DNA of 64,000 bases from Roseospira visakhapatnamensis (lineage in GTDB: Bacteria > Pseudomonadota > Alphaproteobacteria > Rhodospirillales > Rhodospirillaceae): the NCBI RefSeq assembly GCF_014197915.1, contig NZ_JACIGK010000017.1:1-64000 (forward strand), read 5' to 3'. Every line of letters starts with the position of its first letter. The first letter of the stretch is position 1. The notes under the pieces are model-generated. The model was not told where the DNA came from. It ran no database searches and saw only the letters and a list, made by a program, of their open reading frames with translations. The position numbers and the translations under genes were made by a program. Shown here piece by piece: positions 44,750 to 53,287 of this stretch.

Positions 44750-44839
44750 AAACGGACCAGGCTGCGGGGGGACGGCGGCTCGTCGTGTCCCGGTAACGGC
44801 GACGACCGACCGGTCCCACCCGGATCAGATGCCCGAGGG

Positions 44840-45298
44840 TCAGGAGGCGGCGGTCTTGCGCGCCTTCGGGGCGGCCTCGGCCTTCTCCATCATCTTCTTC
44901 ATTTCCTCGAGGGTTTCCGAGAAGCGCTTGTTCAGCAGCTCGAACACCTCGTTGTTGGACTTGGCCATCAGCTCGGACATCTCGCGCATATTGGAGATCA
45001 TGCGCTCGAACGCCTGCTTGGCCATCTCGGTGTGGCGAGCCATCGCATCCTGCGGGTCCTTCATGTCGCCGAAGGACTGCGCCGACTTGGCGTACTCTTC
45101 CATGCTCTGGCGCAGCAGTTCGGCTTGCCGCTGCATCACCGCCTGCATGCCCTCGAACGCCAGCTTGTTGGCGTGGGTCAGGGCCTCAACGTTCTTCTTC
45201 TGGCTCTCCAGGATGGCGTCCAGATCGAGACCCGGCACCTTCAGGTCGGCCAGGTACTTGGTGAAATCCATGTCGAAAAAGGTTTCCGGCTTGGCCAT
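44840..45298 (-). CDS. Phasin (polyhydroxyalkanoate granule-associated protein)
   Basis: A 152-residue, almost fully helical protein rich in Met, Gln, Glu and Lys with no Cys. It begins FFDMDFTKYLADLKVPGLDL and continues with ALTHANKLAFEGMQAVMQRQ, both typical of alphaproteobacterial phasins. Phasins coat polyhydroxyalkanoate granules and control their size. The tail is Ala/Lys-rich. The start has a GGAGATGG leader. A perfect palindromic operator lies about 105 bases upstream at 45403-45419. A TetR-family gene precedes it on the same strand. Confidence 0.92.
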   Translation of the reverse strand: MAKPETFFDMDFTKYLADLKVPGLDLDAILESQKKNVEALTHANKLAFEGMQAVMQRQAELLRQSMEEYAKSAQSFGDMKDPQDAMARHTEMAKQAFERMISNMREMSELMAKSNNEVFELLNKRFSETLEEMKKMMEKAEAAPKARKTAAS

Positions 45299-45402
45299 GG
45301 TCCATCTCCAGTTCAGGCGCGGGAAGGAGGTCCGGATGCACCGAAACGACCGGTGCTTGTTTCGTCACCCTATGCGGACCGTACCGACCTGTCAACGGAA
45401 AA

Positions 45403-45419
45403 TTTGTGCAGTGCACAAA
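45403..45419. promoter_or_regulatory. Perfect palindromic operator upstream of the phasin gene (PhaR-like)
   Basis: TTTGTGCA at 45403-45410 and TGCACAAA at 45412-45419 form a perfect inverted repeat around one G. The core TGCAGTGCACAA resembles, as far as I recall, the TGC-rich sites of the PHA-sensing repressor PhaR in related bacteria. Its position upstream of a phasin gene fits PhaR repression that is relieved by PHA granules. PhaR itself is not in the window. Confidence 0.65.
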
Positions 45420-45470
45420 ATCGTCATACGGAGGTATGAATGCCGTGTGTACACGCTGGGCGCGTGCTCG

Positions 45471-46169
45471 TCAAGCGGGTGACGGATCGTCTCCGGCGGC
45501 CGGGGCCGAGGCGGTGTCCTCGTCGCGCCGACCCCGTGAGCCACAGCACGCGCCGCCGCGTCCGGGGGTCACCCGGCACAGGGTGTTGACCACGCTTTCG
45601 GCGCGATCCAGGGCCTTGTCCAGGTCGGACATGGTGACGGACATGTCGGCGCTGTCGTCCTTGACCCAGGTGCGCATGGTGGTCAGGTAGACGGCCGCCA
45701 GCCCCTTGCGCGCGGCCAGTCCGCGAAACCCGTCGGCGGGCAGGCCGGCCGCTTCCAGCGCCAAACCCATCGAATGGTAGACGCCCTGCATCGAGACGAC
45801 GAACGTAAACGGGTCGGTGGGCAACTCGCGCATGATGGCGGCCAGGCCCGGACGCAGCGGCGTCAAGGCGTCATAACGGCGCATCAGCATGTCGAACAGG
45901 CGGTCGCGCGGGCTGTCGGACTCGGTGAAGCCCAACGCCTCGTCCAGCATGGCGGCATCGACCCGATGCCCCATCGCGCGCAGCACGTCGTTGCGCGAGC
46001 CGTGCACGCGCAGCGCCTCGTTCAGGGGCACGCCGGCCCGCTCGGCGATGGCGGCCATGGTCAGCCGCCGCCAGCCCGACTCTCCAGCCAGCGCCAGGGC
46101 CGCGTCGATCAGGCGATCGGACACGCCGGCCATGGGCGTCTCGGACCCGGGGATGTCATGGTTGTCCAT
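45471..46169 (-). CDS. TetR-family transcriptional regulator
   Basis: A 232-residue protein whose N-terminal 65 residues form a TetR-type helix-turn-helix (LTMAAIAERAGVPLNEALRV, then the following alignment helix). The ligand-binding C-terminal half contains YDALTPLRPGLAAIMRELP and MRTWVKDDSADMS, in the style of COQ9/TetR-like proteins common in alphaproteobacteria. The last 30 residues are low-complexity. It lies between the DUF2336 gene and the phasin gene on the same strand with gaps of 332 and 172 bases, so it probably has its own transcript. Target genes are unknown. Confidence 0.75.
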   Translation of the reverse strand: MDNHDIPGSETPMAGVSDRLIDAALALAGESGWRRLTMAAIAERAGVPLNEALRVHGSRNDVLRAMGHRVDAAMLDEALGFTESDSPRDRLFDMLMRRYDALTPLRPGLAAIMRELPTDPFTFVVSMQGVYHSMGLALEAAGLPADGFRGLAARKGLAAVYLTTMRTWVKDDSADMSVTMSDLDKALDRAESVVNTLCRVTPGRGGACCGSRGRRDEDTASAPAAGDDPSPA

Positions 46170-46501
46170 GGGGCGCCTTCCGTCTTTGCGTGTGTCAGGA
46201 GTGATCAGGGGACCGGGACCGGGACCGGGACCGGGACGCGGGGGCGTGGTCCGCGCGAACGCCGTCGCGCACTCGACCGGCCGGCCGGGCCGGACTCCGG
46301 ACCCCGTTCCCTGCGGATTTGGGGGCGCCGGTCCGGTGATGCAAGCCGAACCGGGTGAATTCGCGTGTCGGGCGCGCGGACACGGCCCGGCACCCGCCCG
46401 TCATCGCCGGCTGTCCCGCCCACGGGGGCTGGCGACGCGCGCCGGTTCCGGGCATCGGTGGTTCGCCCGTCTCAAGCAGGGCCGGTCTCAGGTGATGGTG
46501 C
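46170..46501. other. Intergenic gap with a GGGACC microsatellite
   Basis: This 332-base gap carries no supported gene. At 46209-46237 it contains four full GGGACC units plus a partial fifth. The rest is GC-rich without clear promoter elements, although the TetR gene should have its promoter near 46170-46250. Confidence 0.6.
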
Positions 46502-47623
46502 TTACAGCGTGGCGGGAAGCTGGCTCATGCGGCCCAGCAGGTACTCCAGGTCGTCGGATTCGAACTCGACCCCCAGGTCGCCGTACTGGGTCAGGATGCG
46601 TTCGATCATGCGCCGGCTGAAGCGCTCGCGATCCTTTTCCAGGCCGTCGAAATCGGTCTGCTGGAAGACGTCGACGGCCGCCTTGACGGCCGGGAACGTG
46701 CTGTTCGGCAGGCCGGCCTTCTCGAAGATGCCGCGCAGGCCCAGGTGGCCGGAATCATGGATCAGGGTGCGCGCGTTGAGGATCGGCACGCCGCTCAGCT
46801 CCGCCATGGCGCATTCCAGGAACGGCACGTCGCCCATGCAGCCGGCGCGGACGATGATCGACGGCGTCAGCCGGCCCGACTGGCGCAACTGGCGCACCAG
46901 GCGCATCACGCTGTCCTCGGACGATCCGGTCGACAGGCCGATGGTGGCGCGCTCGCGGGAGTGCAGCACCAGTTCGGTGGCGATCTCGGCGGACATGTCG
47001 GTGCGCTGCAGCAACTGGTCGCGCAGGGTTTCCGACACCTTGTTCACCAGCTTCTCGGCGATGGTGATCGGCAGTTCGTCACGGTTGATGAGCACGCCCT
47101 GGACCGCCTCGCTGTCGCCGAAGCGATCGACGATGCGCAGCATGGAGTCCTCGCTCAGCGCCGCGCCCTTGTTGCCGGCCAGCACGGCGACCGCGCCCTC
47201 GGCGCCCTCATGGGCCAGCGCGTCGGCGACCTCGGCCTGCACCACCTTGCGTCGCGCGATGGCCGTCTGCTTGGTCTCGTCCCGGCTGCGCACGATCTCG
47301 ATGAGGTCATCCATGCTCAGGACCTCGGAGAACTCCAGCATCGGCAGGGCGACGATATCCACGTCATGGGCCAGGGTCTGGGCCAGGTCGTGCGGGATCA
47401 GGGGGTTGTCCTTCAGGTTCTCGGACAGCGCCTGGCGGACGCGCACCGCCGCGTCCCGCGCCATCAGCCGCAGGATTTCCTCGGCCATATGGCGTTCCGC
47501 GTCGGTCAGGTTGGTGTCGTCAAACTGACGGGCCAGCTTCTCCGCCGTCGTGGCCCGGGTATCGTCCGAGGGATCGGACAACAACCGGTTGACGTCCTCG
47601 ATCGACAGGTGATCTTCGGTCAT
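46502..47623 (-). CDS. DUF2336 helical-repeat protein
   Basis: A 373-residue cytoplasmic protein of the DUF2336 family, which is common in alphaproteobacteria and has no settled function. It is predominantly alpha-helical with HEAT-like repeats (for example AVRVRQALSENLKDNPLIPHDLAQTLAHD near residue 55, named here in part). It contains a conserved stretch around RATIGLSTGSSEDSVMRLVRQ. ATG 47623 is chosen because the residues before it are low-complexity; no strong Shine-Dalgarno is visible. A second DUF2336 gene lies 255 bases upstream and is fused by overlap to a diguanylate cyclase, which suggests a signalling scaffold role. Confidence 0.78.
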   Translation of the reverse strand: MTEDHLSIEDVNRLLSDPSDDTRATTAEKLARQFDDTNLTDAERHMAEEILRLMARDAAVRVRQALSENLKDNPLIPHDLAQTLAHDVDIVALPMLEFSEVLSMDDLIEIVRSRDETKQTAIARRKVVQAEVADALAHEGAEGAVAVLAGNKGAALSEDSMLRIVDRFGDSEAVQGVLINRDELPITIAEKLVNKVSETLRDQLLQRTDMSAEIATELVLHSRERATIGLSTGSSEDSVMRLVRQLRQSGRLTPSIIVRAGCMGDVPFLECAMAELSGVPILNARTLIHDSGHLGLRGIFEKAGLPNSTFPAVKAAVDVFQQTDFDGLEKDRERFSRRMIERILTQYGDLGVEFESDDLEYLLGRMSQLPATL

Positions 47624-47878
47624 ATCGTGATTCCGCTGTTTTCGCGCATGACGCGCGGGCGATCGGGCCCTCCGGCGCGGTCCCGGACCCTGGCTGGCCC
47701 GACCATTCTCCCTGCCCCGCCGGACACCCAACCTGAACCCGGGCGTCCGCGCCCGTCTGTGACGCCCGACAACCCCTCTTCCCGAACCGTAATCCGAGAC
47801 GCTGGCTTTGTATAGATGGTGGCGGTCCGTCGGGGTCGGTTTTGGTGTGCGCGGCGATGGCGCGCGATCATGCCGCGA

Positions 47879-49192
47879 TCAATCGGACCATGGGTTGGCG
47901 CGGGCCTCGGTTTCACAGAACATCTCGACCTGCCAGTCCATCTCCGGTGGACCCAGGCGGAATTCGCCGGCGTCGTCCGGCAACAAGACCTCGTTCGGCG
48001 GGATGTTCGCCAGCCAGCGCTGCAGGGTCACCGCCTGCGCGGCGTCGAGGCCGGCTTTCCAGGCCATGGAGACGACGCCCTTGATGCTGGCCGCCTTGAC
48101 GGTGGCGGCCACGGCGAACGGGGAAATGCCGGCCATGGCGCCGATCAGGGCCGTGGTCTCGATCCGGTCGCCGGCGGCCATGGCGGCGTCCAGCAGCGCG
48201 ATCGGATCACCGCCGTCCTTGATGCGGTTCACCACGTGGTCGTGGACGTCGCGCAGCGTGTCGCGCCAGTTGGGGCCGTGGTCGAGCAGCGCGCCGGTCA
48301 GCCCGTCGTCTCCCAGGCGCCGGCGCACCGCGTCGGCCACCGCCACGGCGGCCTCCGGGTCCAGGTCGCGCCGCAGGATCAGGGCGCGCACCAGCGTGTC
48401 GGATACGAACAGGGCCAGCCGCCGGGCCGCCTCGCGATGCAGGCGCGGCCGATGCACCAGGGGATTGTGCCATTCCGGGTGTTGCGTGGCACGGGTGATC
48501 AGCGTGTCCAAGGTCTCCTCGCGGATCTGAGCGCCCTGGTTGGCCAGCATGTCGGTGATGGCCAAGGCATCGTCGGTGGCGGCGATGGCGTCGGTGACGG
48601 GTGTGTTCAGGCCGGCGCGCCGGGCGATGGCCGACAGCTTGGCCGAGACCGGCCGCACCCGGATGATCTCCAGCAGGTCGGTGTCGTTGAGCACCGGACT
48701 GAAGGTCAGCACCGGCGTGGCGACCGCCACCTCCACGTCGCGGGCCAGGCGCTTGATGACCGCCGCCGGCGCGCCGACCACATGCTTGAGGGCTTCGGAC
48801 AACAGCGCGCGCACGCGTGGGATCTGGTCCTGGGCCAGGTGCGTCAGGACCTCGTCGACGATGTGGCGCACGCGGGTCCTTTCGTCGTCGGACAGGCCCG
48901 GGGCGAGCGCCGCGATGCGCTGCACCAGCGTCAGGCGCACGTCCACGTCGCTGTCCTGGGTCAGCAGCAGGAACGCCTTGAGGGGCGTGGACACGTTGTC
49001 GGCGATGGCCCGGCGCACCTCGGGGTCCTGATCCTCGGCCAGGAAGTACAGCACCTCCGGCACCAGGTCGGTGCGGCGCGCCAGCGTGCGGCGCACGGCC
49101 GGATCGGGGTCGGCCGCCAGCGCGCGGGCTTCGGCGTAGGAGAGCGGCGGTGCGTTGGCCTCCCCGACCAGTCGCCGCAACAGATCGGTCAT
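47879..49192 (-). CDS. DUF2336 helical-repeat protein, second copy
   Basis: A 437-residue DUF2336 protein. The N-terminal third is made of short HEAT-like helices (ADPDPAVRRTLARRTDLVP, then DPEVRRAIADNVSTPLKAFL) typical of scaffold or phospho-signalling adaptors. It overlaps the diguanylate cyclase gene by four bases (ATGA), so the two are translated together and probably act together. It is longer than the copy at 46502-47623 and only moderately similar to it, suggesting an old duplication. The molecular function of the family is not established. Confidence 0.78.
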   Translation of the reverse strand: MTDLLRRLVGEANAPPLSYAEARALAADPDPAVRRTLARRTDLVPEVLYFLAEDQDPEVRRAIADNVSTPLKAFLLLTQDSDVDVRLTLVQRIAALAPGLSDDERTRVRHIVDEVLTHLAQDQIPRVRALLSEALKHVVGAPAAVIKRLARDVEVAVATPVLTFSPVLNDTDLLEIIRVRPVSAKLSAIARRAGLNTPVTDAIAATDDALAITDMLANQGAQIREETLDTLITRATQHPEWHNPLVHRPRLHREAARRLALFVSDTLVRALILRRDLDPEAAVAVADAVRRRLGDDGLTGALLDHGPNWRDTLRDVHDHVVNRIKDGGDPIALLDAAMAAGDRIETTALIGAMAGISPFAVAATVKAASIKGVVSMAWKAGLDAAQAVTLQRWLANIPPNEVLLPDDAGEFRLGPPEMDWQVEMFCETEARANPWSD

Positions 49193-50955
49193 GGGGCCTC
49201 CCTGTCGCCGGACGGCGTGTCCTCGGTGGTTTCGGGCGGGAGGGCGGCGGGCGGGGCCACGCCCAGGCGTCCCTTGCCGCGTTGCTTGGCGCCGTACATG
49301 GCGGCGTCGGCGCGGGCGGTGAGGGCTTGCAGGGTCTCGGGGTGGGAGGGATCGAAGACGGCCAGGCCGATGGACAGGGTGAGCGGGCCGTCCGGGGCGC
49401 CGCTGTAGTCCAGCAGCCGCTCGCCGGCCGTCAGCAGGTCCTCGGCCTTGCGCATCGCCGCGGCCGTGTCGGCGTCCTCCAGCCAGAGGGCGAATTCGTC
49501 GCCGCCCAGGCGCGCGACCAGGTCGGTCGGCCGTGTGTTGGAGGACAGGATCTCGCCCACCACCACCAGGGCCTCGTCCCCCCGGAAGTGCCCGTGCAGG
49601 TCGTTGACCATCTTGAAGTTGTCCAGATCCACGTACAGCAGCGAAGCATTGCGGTTGGTTCGCTCCAGGCGCTTGTGGCGTCGTTCGATGTCCTCGAAGA
49701 AGGCGCGGCGGTTGAGCAGCCCGGTGAGGCTATCGGTGCGCGACATGGCGATGATGGTCTCGTGACGGGTGATCTGTTCGTTGGCGATGCCCACCTGGTT
49801 GGCCACATCCTGGATCAGCAGCCGATCGTCCTCGCTCCAGGCGCCACGGTCGGCATGGCGCCACAGGGCCACGGCGCCGTTGAGCATCTGCCGGTGGCTG
49901 GTGGCGGCGACCAAGACGATCTGATCACCGACGCGCGTATCCCAGGGGGGGGTGCCCACGTCCAGGGTGTCCAGGATGCCGCTCAGGCGCGACGGCTCGC
50001 TCGGCGACCCGAAGTGTCCCCCCAGCATAAGGCCGTCCCGGTCTTCCGGGCACAGGGGCGGGCGGCGCAGGATGTGGCAGGTGGCGGCGCCCAGGCCGCG
50101 CGCCAGCGCCTCGGCCGCCACGTTCAGCATGTTCTCTAGGTTGAGCTCATCGCGGAAGGTGCGGACAACGTGGGCGCGCACCTGCTCTCGATTGCGCGCC
50201 CGGTTCAGCGCGCGCTCCCGGTCGCGCTGGTCGGTGATGTCCCGGCAGATGCCGCGCGCGCCGGCCCAGGCCCCGGTCTCGTCGAACACCGGCATCGCCG
50301 AGGTCAAAAGGCAGACCAGACGGCCGTTGCGGCGGCGCGCCCACATCTCCACGTCCTGGACCCGCTGCCGGGTGACGAAAACGGCGCCGCCCGCGCGGAC
50401 CTCGGACGGGTCCAGCAGGTCGACGGGGTCGGTGTTCACCAAGGCGCGGGCCTCGTGCCCCACCGCCCCGGCCGGCGAGACGAACGTGAAGCGGCCATGG
50501 GAGCCGGTTTCCCAGGTGAAGTCACTGGACAGTTCAACGAAGTCCTTGTAGCGCGTGCGGCTGTCCGCGAGGGCGCTGCGCAACGTGACCTCCAGCGATG
50601 TGTTGCGGCCCAGGGCCACCACGTGCCGGCCGTCGCGGGCCGGCAGCAGGATCAGGTCCAGCGTGGAGGCGGCCTCGCCATCGTGAAGCTGCACCGTGCG
50701 GGTGGCCGGCGTGGCGCGCGCCAGGCAATCGCGCAGCACCGGGGTCAGGTCGTCCGGGCCCTCGGCCGCGAACAGGCCGCGCAGGCGTTCGCCGTCCCCG
50801 TTGCACAGGACCACGGCGCCGTCCCGGGTGACCACCGCCGCCGGGCCGACGTGCGCCAGCAGGGTGTCGAAGCCGACAGCCCCTGACAGCGGTTCCGGCG
50901 GCGCGGTGGCCTCCGGCCGGCCGCCTGCGGCCTGTGCTGCGGTGTCCGTGCTCAC
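49189..50955 (-). CDS. PAS-GAF-GGDEF diguanylate cyclase
   Basis: A 588-residue soluble c-di-GMP synthase. Residues about 25-125 form a PAS-like domain, 135-265 a second PAS ending in GICRDITDQRDRER, and 270-410 a GAF domain with LARGLGAATCHIL. The GGDEF domain (about 415-565) has the intact active site RLGGDEF and the I-site R-x2-D (RPTD) five residues before it, so it should be active and feedback inhibited. No EAL domain follows. GTG 50955 is the start. It is the first gene of an operon with the DUF2336 protein, overlapping it by four bases. Confidence 0.9.
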   Translation of the reverse strand: MSTDTAAQAAGGRPEATAPPEPLSGAVGFDTLLAHVGPAAVVTRDGAVVLCNGDGERLRGLFAAEGPDDLTPVLRDCLARATPATRTVQLHDGEAASTLDLILLPARDGRHVVALGRNTSLEVTLRSALADSRTRYKDFVELSSDFTWETGSHGRFTFVSPAGAVGHEARALVNTDPVDLLDPSEVRAGGAVFVTRQRVQDVEMWARRRNGRLVCLLTSAMPVFDETGAWAGARGICRDITDQRDRERALNRARNREQVRAHVVRTFRDELNLENMLNVAAEALARGLGAATCHILRRPPLCPEDRDGLMLGGHFGSPSEPSRLSGILDTLDVGTPPWDTRVGDQIVLVAATSHRQMLNGAVALWRHADRGAWSEDDRLLIQDVANQVGIANEQITRHETIIAMSRTDSLTGLLNRRAFFEDIERRHKRLERTNRNASLLYVDLDNFKMVNDLHGHFRGDEALVVVGEILSSNTRPTDLVARLGGDEFALWLEDADTAAAMRKAEDLLTAGERLLDYSGAPDGPLTLSIGLAVFDPSHPETLQALTARADAAMYGAKQRGKGRLGVAPPAALPPETTEDTPSGDREAP

Positions 50956-51376
50956 CCGTGCCCCCCGGGGTCCCGAATCCTGCGAGAAACGTTACGATCC
51001 GCCGCGCGTCGGCGTCCAGCGTCGCGCCAGGCCCGACGCGCGGGGACGGTGCGACCCGCGAGCGGGGTCCCTGGCCGTCTCCGGCGTCACGCCTCAGGGG
51101 ACCGAGGGTCCTTGAGAAGGGCCGGCCACGGGCTCCAGCGGCCATTTCCAGGACCCGCCGCCATGTAGAGTATCAGAGCGGGCTACTCGGGTCGACATTC
51201 CGAGACCCCGATCCGCCCGGGCCGGTGACGGTCGCGGACGGTGCCGAAATCCAGCGCAGGGTGATCGAGTCGGTGTTTTTGTGCGGCGCGATGCCCATTG
51301 TGCCGCTGGAGAATGGCGCAGCAGCGTCCGGTAACGCCCCATGTCGTCATGACATTTCCGAAACGAAAACGACGGT
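50956..51376. other. Non-coding gap upstream of the diguanylate cyclase
   Basis: No gene is supported in this stretch between the divergent diguanylate cyclase and the small unknown gene. The first 200 bases are GC-rich. From about 51250 the sequence becomes AT-richer and leads into a promoter-like site at 51377. Confidence 0.5.
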
Positions 51377-51406
51377 TTGACAAGCCCCAATTTCAGACCA
51401 TATGAG
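51377..51406 (+). promoter_or_regulatory. Candidate promoter of the small unknown gene
   Basis: A consensus TTGACA at 51377-51382 is followed after 18 bases by TATGAG at 51401-51406 in locally AT-rich DNA. It points toward the 96-residue gene starting at 51551, leaving a leader of roughly 140 bases. Confidence 0.45.
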
Positions 51407-51550
51407 TCTAGTAACAGCCGGATCTGGTTCACCGGGTCCGCGAAACGCTTCCCACGTTGGCGCGGATGGGAAGCCGCAATCCGGTCCTTGCGAAGGCGGC
51501 TCCCCATGGGGGCGCGGGGCGAGGGCCTGGAACGGGAGGAGGGACCAAGC

Positions 51551-51841
51551 ATGGCGCGCATCGGCCAGTTGAAGCGCATCGGGACGGCCTGGGACACAGG
51601 ACCCTCCCAGAAGGTCCGCACAATCAAGCCGGCGATCATTCCGGGGTCGGTTCAGGCCGTTGCAAGCGGCCTGCGGGCGGATCCCGCCCGTCTCTGGGAC
51701 GGCACCCGGGAACCATCCCTGGATGACGTGTTCGCCGACCCCATGGTCTGGAAGGTGATGGACCGGGATGGTCTGACCCTCCAGGACCTGACCACCGTGG
51801 TGCGGTGCACCCGGGAACGACTGGCGGCGCTCGACGTCTGA
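51551..51841 (+). CDS. Small unknown protein (96 residues)
   Basis: I do not recognise this gene. The start at 51551 has a GGAGGAGGG leader. The protein is basic at the N-terminus (MARIGQLKRIG) and more acidic and helical at the C-terminus (SLDDVFADPMVWKVMDRDG, then LTLQDLTTVVRCTRERL). No membrane segment, signal peptide or metal motif is visible. It stands alone between a diguanylate cyclase and structured non-coding DNA. The strong ribosome binding site and upstream promoter-like element argue that it is real. Confidence 0.55.
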   Translation: MARIGQLKRIGTAWDTGPSQKVRTIKPAIIPGSVQAVASGLRADPARLWDGTREPSLDDVFADPMVWKVMDRDGLTLQDLTTVVRCTRERLAALDV

Positions 51842-51975
51842 ACGCCGCGCGAGTTCGGTGTTGTCCGTTCCCGACGAACGACACACGACGGCCACAATCG
51901 GAGGCACCATAGGGATCGTAAGGCAAGGGAGCGGCGACGCTGTCTTGACTCTGGAAACCGGGTCTTGCGACTTCG

Positions 51976-52027
51976 GCCAGGGGGTCACCCGTGGTGACCA
52001 GGTTACGCGACGGCCTGACCCCCTGGC
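51976..52027. repeat. 12-bp inverted repeat with an inner hairpin
   Basis: Perfect arms at 51976-51987 and 52016-52027 (GCCAGGGGGTCA and its reverse complement) enclose 28 bases. A second, overlapping hairpin (GGTCACC, three bases, GGTGACC) lies at 51983-51999 and would compete with the outer stem. It could be a terminator for the small gene, a structured RNA or a transposon remnant. Confidence 0.6.
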
Positions 52028-52071
52028 GTGAAATGCCCGTCCTGGCTTGGTGTCCGCCCGTCCCGCCCATT

Positions 52072-52097
52072 GCCACTCCCGGTGGCCACTCCCGGTG
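52072..52097. repeat. 13-base direct tandem duplication
   Basis: Two exact adjacent copies of GCCACTCCCGGTG lie at 52072-52084 and 52085-52097 upstream of the alpha/beta hydrolase. The copy border is exact. Confidence 0.75.
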
Positions 52098-52257
52098 GTT
52101 CGCCCCGATGCCGTCATTGTCCTTGGATGTCCCAACCCCCATGTGACCCAAGGCGCCGTCACGCCGGCCCGCGCCGGTCCCGGCCCAGCGCGCGCGTCTT
52201 CCCAAGACATGCCTTCGGGCGTTTCACGACCCTTTGCCTCCATCGTTGCGATATCCC

Positions 52258-53064
52258 ATGCATCTCACTGTGACTCGTGTCGGCGACACCGCCCCGGACC
52301 GTGGCGTGGTCGTCATCCTTCATGGTCTGTTCGGCAGTGGCCGCAACTGGAGCGCCATCGCCAAGAGGCTCGCGCGCGACGGCTGGGGCGTGGTCATGCC
52401 GGACCTGCGCAACCACGGTCAGTCGCCGTGGGATGCCACCATGACCTACCCGGCCATGGCCGAGGACCTGCGGATCCTGCTGGACGACGTGAGCCCGGCC
52501 CGCCCGGCGGTGGTCATCGGCCACAGCATGGGCGGCAAGGCGGCGATGCGGCTCGCCCTGGAAAGCCCGGAGCGCCTGGGCGCCCTGGTGGTGGTGGACG
52601 TGGCCCCCGTGGCCTACCGCCACGACCTGCGGGATCTGGCCGAGGCCATGCGCGCCCTGCCGCTGCGCGGACTGCGCCGCCGGGCGGAGGCCGATGCCGC
52701 GCTGGCCGACGCGGTGCCGGAGGCGGCCGTGCGCGCCTTCCTGCTTCAGAACCTGGACCTGCCCGACGACGGCCCGCCACGCTGGCGGCCCAACCTCGAC
52801 GGGCTCATCGACGGCATGCCGGACATCACCGGGTGGCCGCCGCCGCCGGCCGGGGCACGCTACGACGGTCCGACCCTGGTGCTGTCCGGCGCGGCGTCGG
52901 ACTATGTGCGCCCGGCCCATGCCGAGGTCTTCTCGGCCCTGTTCCCCGGCGTTCGCGCGGAAACCGTGGACGGCGCCGGGCACTGGGTCCATGCCGAACG
53001 CCCCGAGGCGTTCCTGACCGCCGTCGGTCGGTTCCTGGAGACGGTTTCGCTCCCGCCGGCGTGA
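52258..53064 (+). CDS. Alpha/beta hydrolase, YbfF-like esterase
   Basis: A 268-residue alpha/beta hydrolase. The oxyanion strand HGLFGSGRNW is near residue 22, the nucleophile elbow GHSMGG (Ser near 88) follows, the acid is likely in SGAASDYV, and the catalytic His is in GAGHWVHAE near residue 243. These features and DLRNHG near residue 48 match the YbfF/ABHD11 esterases, which hydrolyse short acyl esters including acyl-CoA or aryl esters. ATG 52258 is preferred over an upstream TTG. It is followed 37 bases later by a PLDc_N membrane protein gene, probably in the same transcript. Confidence 0.88.
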   Translation: MHLTVTRVGDTAPDRGVVVILHGLFGSGRNWSAIAKRLARDGWGVVMPDLRNHGQSPWDATMTYPAMAEDLRILLDDVSPARPAVVIGHSMGGKAAMRLALESPERLGALVVVDVAPVAYRHDLRDLAEAMRALPLRGLRRRAEADAALADAVPEAAVRAFLLQNLDLPDDGPPRWRPNLDGLIDGMPDITGWPPPPAGARYDGPTLVLSGAASDYVRPAHAEVFSALFPGVRAETVDGAGHWVHAERPEAFLTAVGRFLETVSLPPA

Positions 53065-53101
53065 TGGCGGGACCCTGACAAAAAGAAGAAGGACAAGACG
53101 G

Positions 53102-53287
53102 ATGTTTGGATTGGAGCTTGGTCTGTTCGGCCTGCTGAGTCTGGTGCTGTTCCTGTGGGCGGCCATTCATGTCCTGGGCAGCACGGCGTCGCCCCTGGGC
53201 AAGGCGCTATGGGTCGCGGTGCTGCTGTTCCTGCCGTTGCTCGGATTCCTCCTGTGGCTCTTCCTGGGGCCGCGCTCCGCCCGCTGA
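53102..53287 (+). CDS. PLDc_N-domain small membrane protein
   Basis: A 61-residue protein with two hydrophobic helices (about 3-25 and 33-55) separated by a short loop with Lys. It ends LLWLFLGPRSAR, fitting the small PLDc_N (phospholipase D-nuclease N-terminal) family of inner-membrane proteins, whose function is unknown. ATG has GAAGGA seven bases upstream. Its last 81 bases are antisense to the 3' end of the CckA-like gene. The hydrophobic helix and the kinase's Glu/Gln-rich tail are opposite strands of the same DNA. Confidence 0.78.
   Translation: MFGLELGLFGLLSLVLFLWAAIHVLGSTASPLGKALWVAVLLFLPLLGFLLWLFLGPRSAR

Larger units (their letters stand above)
51842..52257. other. Non-coding gap with inverted and tandem repeats
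   Basis: No gene is supported here. It contains a long inverted repeat (51976-52027) and a 13-base tandem duplication (52072-52097), described separately. The promoter of the alpha/beta hydrolase is expected near its 3' end but is not distinct. Confidence 0.5.

Noticed and set aside
46209-46237. GGGACC microsatellite as a phase-variation switch
   Set aside because: It lies outside any gene and is not placed between promoter elements that I can identify, so no switching role is supported.
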